From positions 4,918,163-4,982,162 of the forward strand of contig NC_033633.1 of NCBI RefSeq assembly GCF_001540865.1: a stretch of 64,000 bases of DNA, written 5' to 3'. Positions 11,475 through 24,000 of this stretch are shown here, in pieces. Every line of letters starts with the position of its first letter. The stretch's first letter is position 1. The stretch comes from Ananas comosus (lineage: Eukaryota; Streptophyta; Magnoliopsida; Poales; Bromeliaceae). Below the pieces are notes generated by a model. It was not told where the DNA came from. It made no database searches and worked only from the letters and a program-made list of their open reading frames with translations. The position numbers and the translations under genes are program-made.

Positions 11475-13412
11475 GTTTTAAAAATCATCACCATCATCAT
11501 CATCATCATCAAGTATCATTTTTTTTGTACAAATCAATCATTTTGGATCCGAATTGTTGGATGAATACTAGTGTTTCTGCGTGCGCTTTTCTTTCTCTCT
11601 ATCTCTCTCTCCATTTTTTTTCTTTTAAAAAAATAAAAATTAATGTTCGCATTACATTCTAGTTGCTGTTGTCGTTGTTGTCGCTGTTGTTGTTGTTGTT
11701 GATTTGGATGTGGTCGAGACGAATGGTGGGGACGATCGTGGAGGTCAATCGTTGAAATCAATGCGGAAGAAACTACCACGAAGCTTCGCGCTGTGACGTC
11801 CAATATGGGGTAGGGTTTTCAAATGTACGGTCCGCAGTGGTGGGCCCCTGTTGTCACGATCTGATTTTTTTTTTTTCTTTTTCAAATTTAGTTAGTTCGC
11901 ATTGGGTGGGCATTTTCTTGCTTGATTGGGCCACGGAGTCTAATGAAACGGCTGGGAATCCGATCCGATTCCATTCATCACCGACCTTTCCGGTCGCTTT
12001 TTCTCGTGGATTTCGTGCCACAATGTGGTTTTGCTGGTACTTGTCTAAGCTGTACTTTGTCCAGGGACTTTCCAAAAAACTAATCGCTGCGAAAATTAGA
12101 GTGGAATCTTGGTAGGTCCTTGTTGGGGTCTAAAATGTTCCTTATGGTAATAAAGAATCCTTTTCCCAGGAACCTTTTTGAACAAGGGCGTGTACTTTTG
12201 ATACCCGTTCACAAACTATTGCCCAGAGACTTTTCAACTAACTAATTGCCAGGAAAATTAGAGTGGAATCTTGGTAGGTACTTGTTGTGACTTGTGGGAC
12301 AAATGAACCAAGTTATTAGGCCTGCAGATTCTTCTTTTAGATACCATTACTTGCAAAATTGGTTTCTTTTATTCAGCTATGTGTTGACATTAGAAGACAT
12401 GTTGCGTAGAAGGCCTTCTCTAAAGGGTAAATAACACAACAAGTCCCTAAACATTTTGTCAAGAAGCATTGTGGTTCGCAAACTCTAATTTATCTTATTC
12501 GAGGGCTCAATTTTTGTGAGCTGTTACAATCTAGTTTTGCTATTTGGTTCTGTTGCATTACTTGTTCCTCCTTTTCTGTCCTTGCATAGTCCTTTTGCCC
12601 TTTCCTCTATCTCTAGAGTTATAGAGATCCCACTAGCTTTGCCTGTTCCCCACTTCTCAGCTTCGATACTTACTCTAGATTACTAACTTACACAACTATT
12701 TCTGCTGTTTTCACCTCTCCTCTCTCTTAAACCTTGTGCCATTCTTGACCTTAAGTATGTTGTCAAACTCTTTTTGCCCTTGAACCATGTTGTTTTCTCG
12801 ACCACCTTCTTCTCCTCTTTTCCTCCTTCCAAAATTCGAGCCCAATTTTTGTCCAACCTTTGTCTAATCGTCCAGCTCTTATTTGCTTCACACATTGGAT
12901 TGACAAACTGTTTCTTATCATTCATCTAGTCACTTCCACAGTCATTGCATCATCTTTAGTCTTGTCAGCTCAAAGCACCATAAACTTGAGGATCTCTCGA
13001 AGGTAACCCTAGTTTTGACATAACGTTGACATGAGAGGATGAACAATCACTTCCAATGACGAATCACTTGCTTGATGGCTTGTCATTTTGAGATTCCTCA
13101 GCGCAACAAAGATAACTTTTGTTTGTAAAATGGATGTTGATTGTGGTTTATATAATTATGCGAGCCATGGATAATGACTATATCCATCAACCCAGATGAA
13201 TGAACTATGAACCTAATCCACGACTTGGTTGCAGCATTTTATAAAGTTTGATCAATTGGCTTAGGCAATTAAAAGAGTGTAACAACTAGTAGCTTTGGAA
13301 CTTGCAAAATATATTCTTTATAAGTCATTAATTATTAATGCAATTATCGCAGCCTATGTGCAATGCTAGTGTCAGAATAAACTTTGCTACAGTATCGGAG
13401 GTGGCACTTTTT

Positions 13413-13459
<47 letters not shown>

Positions 13460-16400
13460 NTTTTTTCAATAATGTGATGAGAGAGCTGTTTGATTAATCA
13501 CATGTTGATTTCCAGTTTAACAGCTTGATTGGATGGACACCAGTATATATTTATGGATATGCATTAGATCTAGCTAAAATCAGGGATTTTGCGGTATCAT
13601 ATAAGAGTCGTATATTTTATTTGATGATTGTTTGGAAACTTATGAAAATTTTATCAATCTCCAAAAACTAGTTAGAAAGTTTCAATTTGAAAAGCTAGTT
13701 GAAAAAAAACTCCAAAGTTGAAAACATAGCTGTTGGAGACTACTCATGCTCATAATTTAAAGCTGTTTCAACGAGAGCAACCAATTAGCATTTGCTCATA
13801 GTTTCCATTTAAAAGTTCAATTTTGTAGAAATTATGGTTGTTTGGCTGATAAATAATATTTAATGTTGAGAAGGAAGGAAAAGAAGAAATATGAGTTCAT
13901 GGATCTCATTCTTTGGATAATGTGCTGCTGCTGTACATTGGAGTGTTCATTGCTACAAAACTAAAATACAATCTACCGAACTAGGAATTGCAAATTTATT
14001 GTCATATAAAACTATACACTTCAAAAATGTTAATTTAGAATTCATAATATATATAAAACAAAATTAAGAGTTCATTAAAAAAAGTATACACAACACTAGA
14101 AAGAATGAGGGAAGTGGAGAGGCAGCGCCTTTCCCTCATCTCGCTCCTCTCTGCCCAGTAAGAGAAGGGAAGGGGGAAAAGGGTACCCCCTCCCTCATAC
14201 ATACTTCTAGTGAGAGAAGTAGTCCCTTCCTATCTTTCTTCTTGCCTAGTAAGATAGGGAGGAAAGGAGTACTCTATCTTTTTTTCATCCTGTTGCAGAG
14301 AAGGGAGGTGGTGAAAGGGCGCCCCTTTCTCTCTCTCTTAGTGGAGAGTAGAGAAGGTGAAGGGGCCCTCTTCTTCCTTTTTACTTGGTTAGAGTGCCCT
14401 CTTCCTTCTTTTAACTTAGTTGAAGTGACTATCTCTTCTATTTGACTAGAAAGATACGATTCATAGGATTTCTTGCCATTGTTAGTAATTTTTCGGGAAG
14501 TGTTATGGTATGAAGGAAGGAAAAAGAAATAAATGTTTGTAAGGGGGTGGTTACCGATGCTTCAAATGAAAGAGGATTTTTGTTGATCAGAGTAGAATAT
14601 CATTTTTCCCATATATCTTGTTGGATAGGATTTCTTTCTATTAGGTTTGGGTTTTTAAGAGACTATCCAAGCACCTTTTTAGAGAACATATCCTATGGAG
14701 TAGGAAAGATTTTCGATATCACATTTTAGAGGGTCTTAGGAATGGACCGTATTGGCCGGTGTATATAGGGCCAAGGATCGCCTGTGTTGCCGGTGTCGTA
14801 CTGTGCCTAGGTTGTGTTGGCATGTTGCACGATGTTAGCCTGCTGTATAGATGAAATGGTTCTTTTGAGCTTTTGAGGTCTTTTTGGGTTTTGACCGTAT
14901 TGGCTGGTGAATTATATGATATAATATTTCATTTTATGTAATTTCATCTATAATATGAAACAGTATATGTAATATTCTATAATATAAGATGTGTTAGGCT
15001 AAAACATTTATGAAGTAAACGAGACTGTCACATTGTTTCTACTGTTGGACTATCTAAATCGATGGTCAGCATTGCTAGACATTATCTAGGTTATTTGAAC
15101 TTTCTATTAACCAAATTTTTGTAATTTTTGGGCATCATTAACCTTTGCATTTCAAGTGGTTTCAAATTCGACAACTTTTAGTAGCAAATATAAGGTGAAT
15201 TTGGGACCACTTGATCCCTAGGCAAATGTTGTCGTACAATTATGAAATTGGTTTCTATAAGGTTCAGATTATCTAGATTGTGCTTAACAATGCCTATCAT
15301 CTAATCGGATGTCCCATAGCCGGAAACAATTAGGAAGTAAATGGTTCCATTTACTTCTAGAAGTTTTCTAACTTTATTTATTTATTTATCCATTTTATGC
15401 TATATTATGTATAATATAATTTGTATACATTATAATTCTACATATATCGTTATAATATATAATATAGATCATAGTAAATAAAATATAATATAAAGTTTTT
15501 ATATAATAAAATATACATAATGAATAAAATACTTGTGTGATAATATATTATTAACTTTGTTGAATAATAATATTTAATTTAATATAACTTAAATAAATAA
15601 AATAGTATAGCTTTTAATAAAAGAATATTTAATATATAATGAAAAGGTAAAACATATAGAACTTATTTGAACTATGAACCCTTTTGAATTGGCAACCCCA
15701 CCTTACAAAATTTTGATTTTGCTACCCAACCTTTCAATTTGTTGGATTTGTGTTGGTCAACAGTACTTTGGCTTCAAAATTTTAAGCTAATTACTTTAAT
15801 AAATTTATAGTTGTGGGGATCACATGAAATATACTAAATAAATCTGTAAAGGTAAACAAAGCATTAAAATTTTGAAGTCAAAGTGCCGTGGACTGACTCA
15901 AATCAAACAAATTGAAAGGTTGGATAGTAAAATCAAAAAATTGAAAGGTTGGGTAGCTAATTCATAATGGTCCATAGTTCAGGTAATGTATGCAAGTTTT
16001 TACCAATAATATTATAATGTTGTTTTCTTTTTTAATGTAATTCGCTTTACATTATATGATTTTAGTTAAAAAAATATTTTAACAAAAATAATGTTTATTT
16101 TTACACACACACACACACACACACACATACACACATATATAGTCCGGTTGGGGTGCTTTTAGTAGCACTAAGGTGTTGGTGCTATATTCTTTTTGGTACA
16201 TATATATTAACCCTAATGGCCTTTGGATCATGCACAATAGTGGGCTCCACAAGTAACCATTATTGTTGACTTTTGATCCAATAGCCAAAAGGGTAGATCT
16301 AAGGGCTAAAAATTATAAGCACCTAAGGCTTTGGTGCTTTCAGAAGCATTTCGGCTTATATATATAGAGAGAGTTGAGCTGGAATGCTATTGGTAACAAG

Positions 16401-16953
16401 CGGGCTCCGTTGCCATTCATTTGTTTTCGATGATGGAGCCTTCAAATCGACGATCGGCACTGTTGAACATGATCTATACCACTTGAAGTATCTAGAAACC
16501 AAATTTCAAATCTTTTTAACATCATTGACTTGATGATTAAAGGGTTTCAAAATTTGTAATTTTAATGGTAGATATGAGATGTTTTCTTGTTTAACGGTAT
16601 AAAGCTATTCAAATCAATTGAATTTTGGTTAGAAAATTTTTTGAACTATTTAGAACAAGATATATACTCTCAATCTTGATTATAAAATTCCTATAATTAA
16701 TTTTTAGAGGATATTTATTTTCAGCCGTTCATTTTTACTCCTACTTGGTGGACAAGAGAACAATATTGGAAAATCATGAAATTTGATTTCTAGATACTTC
16801 AAGTGGTATAGATCATTTTTAACAGTGCCGATCGTTGATTTGGAGGCTTCATCATCGAAAACAATGGTGCCGATCGTCGATTTGGAGGCTCCATCATCGA
16901 AAACAAATGGGTGGCAACGGAGCCTGTTTGTTACCGATAGTATTCCAGCTCAA

Positions 16954-17015
<62 letters not shown>

Positions 17016-17975
17016 AGTAGGGCTACTATACTCTTATGAGTATAGAGCCCTTCGTACTTATAAGTTGTTTTCGATGTTGGGCTTTTCGAATCGATGATCC
17101 ACACCGTTAAACATGATCTATAGTATTTGAAACTTCTAGAAAATAAATTTCGTAATTTTTTGAAATCATTGTAAAGTCTATCAAGCGGGTATAAAATAAA
17201 CGGTTAAAATCAAACGACATCCTAAAAATGGATGATCGGATTCTTCAATTTAAGATCGGAGTTATTGATGTTTATTTAGGTAGTGAATAGAATTTCTATC
17301 AAAAATTCAACCTATTCCGATTCTTTTTCACCGTTAAACTAGCAAATATCTCATACCGGCCGTTAAAATTGTCAATTTTGTGAGATTTTGATCGTAAGGT
17401 AAATGATGTCAAAAAATTATAAAATTTAATTTCTAGAAGTTTTAAATGCTCTAGATAATGTTTAACGGTGTAGATTGTCGATTCGGAAGCTCTATCATCG
17501 AAAACAACTTATGAGTACGAGGGCGATCGTACTCATAAGAGTATAGTAGCCGGACTCTATATATATAAGGAGATAAATAGGTGAATGACTTTGTTCCATG
17601 TACTCTCTTTTATAGTGTTTGGTATAGGCTGGGGGATATCCTTTTTGTTCCTAGGATAATTTTTTTATTAAATTACGACTTTAGTTTTAGTTGTTTTTTT
17701 CATGCATGTTCTTTCATAATCTTATATATATATATATATAGAACTAGGCTGGAATACTATCAATAGCACCAAGCTATTGGTGCTATTGATTTTTTAGCCC
17801 TTAGATTGAGAAATGAATGGTTAGGATGATGTGGGCCCCCTAGGGTTGAGTGAGTGATTGGTTGAATAGTATAATCTAACGGGTAAAAATAATCATAGGG
17901 TTAAATCTAACGGTGGAAACTCGATAGCACTAAATCCTTGGTGCTATCGATAGTACCCTAGCCGGACTTTTATAT

Positions 17976-18013
<38 letters not shown>

Positions 18014-20354
18014 TATATATATAGAGTCCGGCTGCAATCTATCGGTAGCACGGAGGCCTCCGTGCTACCAAGTTGTTTTCGATGATGCGGCTTCCAAATC
18101 GACGATGGGCTCCGTTAGACTTGATCTACACTATTGAAAGTATTTGGAAACTAAATTTTAAAATTTTTCGACATCATTTGGCTAGTGATCAAAAGTCTCA
18201 AAATTGACAATTTTAATGGTAGATATTATTGATTTTAGTAATTTAAGGATGTATAAACAATCCAAATCAAATGAAATTTTTATAGAAAATTCTTTTTACT
18301 ATTTAGAGTAAGATCAGTACCTCTGATCTTAAATTCAAGTTTTCTATCATCATTTTTTATGAGATTTTTATTTTCAGCCGTTCATTTTTAGACTACTCGT
18401 TTGATAGGTAAATGATATCGAAAAATTATGAAATTTAGTTTCCAAATACTTTCAATAGTGTAGATCAAGTCTAACGGAGCCGATCGTCGATTTGGAAGCC
18501 GCAGCATTGAAAACAACTTGGTAGCACGGAGGCGTCCGTGCTACCGATAGTATACCAGCCTAGCTCTCTCTCTCTCTCTTTATATATATATATATAAGGT
18601 AAATTGCATTGTTGCCCCCTTGAACTTTTGGCGAAGTTTCACTTTATCACTCGAACTCCTAAAATGGACATTTAACACCCTAAACTCTAATATTTCATTT
18701 ATGTTACCCCTTCCGTCAGTTTTCCGTCAAGCTCCGTTAATCGGAAACTAACGGAAGGGGTAAAACGAATGAAATATTAGAGTTTAGGGTGTTAGATGTC
18801 TATTTTAGGAGTTTAGGGGGTTAAGTGAAACTCTTCAAAAGTTCAGGAGGTAGCAGTGCAAATTATCCTGAAGGACTCTTGACTATAAATTATTTTATTA
18901 TAATATATTACTTATGGATTGACTACTAATCCTCAAGTTAGTGATCATGCTCGATTTTGAATTTATATATATTTTTTATTCTAAAATAAATCATATTATA
19001 ATTTATCCTATATTTTATTGTAATGAAATAAAAGCGAAAGAAATGAATTAGAGTGGCTTAAAGGTAAGAAAAGAGCGATACTAACTACCTACGATACTCG
19101 AACACTCTACTGTCTTGGTATACTCGCTAATATGGTTGATTTACAATAGGTGTCCTCACTCGGATATAGAGATTTTAATTCTAAGTTAATTTTCTGTAGT
19201 ACTCGTTTGTCCCTTTTATCTTTAGAAGCATTGTTCTAAAATATTATAAAATATTATTTTATATTTTTATATTATAAATTTTTAATTGGCTGAAGTGAAG
19301 TACAAAAATTTCATTTTAGGCTACAATAAAATTATATTGCATAGTTTCATAGAAAATAAGTGCATTTTCTAGAACAATACTTCTATAGATAAAAGAGATA
19401 AACGAGTACTACAGAAAATTAACTGAGAATTAAAATCTCTATATCCGAGTGAGGACACCTATTGTAAATCAACCATATTAGCGAGTACACCAGGACAGTA
19501 GAGTGTTTGAGCATAGTAGGTAGTTAGTATTGCTCTTTTCTTATCTTTAAGCCACTCTAATTCATTTCTTTCGCTTTTATTTTATTACAATAAAATGTAG
19601 GATAAATTATGGTATAATTTATTGGCTAAATTACAGAAAATTCCCCCGTCAAAATCCGATATTTCACTTTCCCCTGTCATTTATAAACCTACACTTTGCC
19701 TCCTTGTAAAATGAAAAATGTACACAAGAGGGTGCGGTGTGAACTGTGATGACAAAATGACCATTTTGCTCCTCACCATTTTGCTCCGCACCATGTTCAC
19801 CTGAGAGAAGACTGAGGATATTTTGGCATAAATAAATATATAATAATATTTTATAAATAGAACCCTAACGGATTACTAACGATAAGAGATGAAGTGAATA
19901 TTTTTTATTTTATAAGGGGGCAAAGTGTAGGTTTTTAAATGATAGGGGGGAAGTGAAAAATCGGATTTTGACAGGAAGATTTTATGTTTTTTAGCCTAAT
20001 TTATTTTAGGATAAAATATATATATAAATTCAAAATCAAGCATGATCACTAACTTGAGGGTTAGCAGTCAATCCATAAGTAACATATCAGGGTAAATTGC
20101 ATTGCTACTTCCTGAACTTTTGGCGAGTTTCACTTAACCCCCAAATTCCTAAAATAGATATCTAACATCCTAAACTCTAATATTTCATTTGTTTTATCCC
20201 TTCCGTCAGTTTTCGGTTAAAGGAGCCTGACGGAAAATTGACGGAAGGGGTAACATGAATGAAATATTAGAGTTTAGAGTGTTAGATGTCCATTTTAGGC
20301 GTTCGAGGGGTAAAGTGAAACTTCGCTAAAAGTTCAGTGGGTAACAATGCAATT

Positions 20355-20410
<56 letters not shown>

Positions 20411-20943
20411 TTGAGCTAGAATACTATCAATAGCAAACGGACTTCGTTGCTACCCATTTGTTTTCGATGATGGAGCCTCCAAATCAACGATCGACACCGT
20501 TGAACATGATCTATACCACTTGAAGTGTTTAGAAATCAAATTTCATACATTTGCGATATTGTTCTCTTATCCATGGAGTGGACACAAAAATGAACGGCCA
20601 AAAATGAATATTTTTTTAAAAATGATGATAGGAGTCATGTAATCAAGATCAAGAGTATAGATCTTGTTTTAAATAGTTTAAAGAATTTTCTAACAAAAAT
20701 TCAATTGATTTGGATATTTTTACGCCGTTAGACGAGAAAACGCCTCATATCGACCATTAATATTACAAATTTTGAAATCCTTTAATTATTTGGCTAATGA
20801 TGTTGAAAAGATTTAAAATTTGATTTCTAAACATTTCAAGTGGTATAGATCATGTTCAATGGTGTCGATCATTGATTTGGAGGCTCCATCGAAAACAAAT
20901 GGGTGGCAATGGAGCTCGCTTGCTATCGATAGTATTCTAGCTC

Positions 20944-21022
<79 letters not shown>

Positions 21023-24000
21023 TTAGTTATTAAGATACTTATGACTCTATTCTTACAAATTTTTGTGAGATATAATACTTGAGCCATTTTTACAGTCATT
21101 ATAGATATTAACACACCCTAAAAAGCTAATTTTGTTATGAAAATTAAATTAACAACAACATGTGCCAAGGCATGCTAGTGTGCCATTGGCACTTGGAGGT
21201 GCCGCTGTGCAGTGACAACACGAGTTGTGCTGGGGCTTGACTATTTGTAGTAGGAATCATGATTAGTAGCTCTTTCTCTTGTACCTCATTCTAGTTCTCA
21301 TCTAAGAAGGTCTAAAATTCAATAAATTCGCACTCAACCTAGGAGTTAGAAATTAACCTTAATTTTGGTTTAGAGCCTTAGAATGAAAAAGTCTAAAGGA
21401 TCTTCAATTTTGAATTTGTCCATTCTAAAGGCATTCATCTTCAATTTCAAATTTGGCTCAGAATGATTAGCATTCACATGAATTCTAGCCTTCCATTTAC
21501 CTAGAATTCAAAAACCTTGATGTTTGTTTGGTTTCTAGTAACTTAAAGATAATAACCAACAATGAGATCGTCAATTCAAATGCTCGTGAGTACTACTTTT
21601 AGCCCAAATCATCATAATTGTAACCTAAGACTCTTCTCTCATGCATGTTCATGCGTTGCATGTGACACGCACCATGTATACAATTAAATTTAATTGGAGT
21701 CGCACCCTATAATGATGGTATATCACGGAACAGGCTCTTGGACAATTTCTTCTGAAGTTGTAATCTAAAAAAGGTAGCTTTAACTCGAATAACAAATATT
21801 TTTAAAGGTGACTCATGCAGCATATACCAAATGATATGAGTATATATTGCTTGTATTTTGGTTCGTATTTTAATTTTGGATGCATCCCATTAGCAAGTTT
21901 TGAGGTAATGAGATATTCTTAGAATATCGGATTCAGAATTTATAATTTATTAGTGTAAGAGAGGCTAGAGAGCTTTCCTCAAGTAATTGAGCATTAAATA
22001 TTGCTACATCAAACAACTTAATTTGGACCAGATTTTCATCAAATATGAAATATTCCTTTTTTTTTCTTTTTCGGTATTGTAAGCTAATGAGCTCTTGTAA
22101 TTCAAGGTTGTTCATTTTGCTATTGGTTCTATGTTGCTGCCAATATTTATTTAGGAGATTGGATACATTGTAACTTCACTTTTTTTTGTTTGTCTTTTCC
22201 TTTTATTTCCTGTTTGATAGTGCGTTGCTAATTTAAGCTTATTTTCTGCACATTTCTCCCTTGTGGTGTGTTTCAAGACTAATTTAACTATTAGTTACAC
22301 AAATTATTTATATTATAGAGTGAATTTTGCCTTAGATGGTGGGGTAACATAGCGGCTGCTTTTCCCTTGCATATTCTTTTTCTTACATTTTAAATGCTTA
22401 TCCATAAGCTCTAGGATATTTCGAGCAGTTTAGAACTTTATATGAACAAATCTTCTTATTGGAGACGGATATCATTTTTTGATCCTTTTTCCTTTGGATG
22501 TTGTCATTCTTTTTATTCTTTTGCTGCCCTGATGTTATGGTAATCCATTGTAGATGATCATTGCCAAAAATGTTCATCTGATGCTAATATTTATCATAGT
22601 GATAGAGCTATTTTTATTATATATATATATATTTTTTTTTCAGATTTACTTTACGCACAACGCAGCTTCCTGGTGCATATATAAGATTATAATTGAATAA
22701 GAGATCTTATTTATTTCGGCCTTGTTGACCTTTCCAGGAAAAGATTCAGGAAAAGATTCGGGTCGCCCTCTATGTGCAACAGGCTGCTTTTCATTTCATT
22801 GATGGTATGTCCTTCACCTAAGGTTCTACATCTGCTTTTGTTTTTTGTATTTTCTATTTTCTATGATCTGACTCACCTTCTTTTTCATTTTCTATATTAT
22901 TTGCTTTCTGCGACATACAGCTGCTAGTAAGAAAGAGTATCAGCTATCAGAAGAGGCTTGTAAAGCTGGATTTTCTATCAGTCCAGATGAGCTAGCATCT
23001 ATTGCTGGTGGGCATGATATGAAAGCTTTGAAGATACATGGGGGAGTCGATGGGATTTCAAGGAAACTTCGTGTCTCTTTAAACGATGGCGTTCATTCTA
23101 GCGATTTAGCTACTAGGCAAAGTGTTTATGGCGTCAACCGTTATATCGAGAAGCCTTCTAGAAGCTTTTGGATGTTTGTGTGGGATGCCTTGCAGGACTT
23201 GACTCTTATCATTCTGATGGTATGTGCTTTGATATCTGTTGTAGTTGGTCTTGTCACTGAAGGTTGGCCAAAGGGAATGTATGATGGACTTGGAATTATA
23301 CTTAGCATTTTCTTGGTTGTTCTTGTCACTGCAGTCAGTGACTACAAGCAGTCTCTGCAATTCAAGGAACTGGACAGGGAAAAGAAAAAGATATTTATTC
23401 ATGTTACGAGAGATGGGTCTAGACAAAAGATTTCAATATATGACTTGGTAGTCGGCGATATTGTGCATCTATCAATAGGAGATCAAGTACCAGCTGATGG
23501 GCTATTCATATCCGGCTATTCTCTATTAGTAAATGAATCTAGCTTGTCTGGTGAGAGTGAGCCCGCGGATGTCTCCCAAGAAAAGCCCTTTCTTCTTGCA
23601 GGGACTACAATACAAGATGGATCGGCCAAAATGCTTGTTACTAGTGTAGGCATGCGCACTGAGTGGGGAAGGTTAATGGGCACGTTGAGTCAGGGAGGAG
23701 AGGATGAAACTCCTTTGCAGGTTAAGCTAAATGGTGTTGCAACCCTCATAGGACAGATAGGTTTGGCGTTCGCTGGTCTTACCTTTATAGTGCTATTGGC
23801 AAGGTTCTTAGTGGATAAATTCCTTCATGGCGGTCTCTCGAAATGGTATGCAAGTGATGCGCTGGCTATAGTAAATTATTTTGCAATAGCAGTGACTATT
23901 ATTGTAGTTGCAGTTCCTGAAGGCCTTCCATTGGCTGTGACTTTGAGTCTTGCATTTGCGATGAAGAAGTTGATGGATGATAAAGCACTAGTGAGGCATT

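Larger units (their letters stand above)
11475..22749 (+). other. ACA: ACA intron 1, 11.3 kb, loaded with inverted-repeat elements
   Basis: Runs from the GT at 11475 to the AG at 22748-22749 (or 22736-22737 if the upstream acceptor is used). It holds at least nine foldback or MITE elements between 15.0 and 21.0 kb, several microsatellites and no open coding exon that I could connect to the pump. The parts at 11.5-15.0 and 21.0-22.7 kb look like ordinary unique intron sequence. Confidence 0.85.

Noticed and set aside
11534..12925. Several open frames in the first 1.5 kb of intron 1
   Set aside because: They are short, on both strands and rich in simple repeats (Gln runs from a GTT/CAA tract). 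No link with exon 1 splicing keeps a sensible protein.
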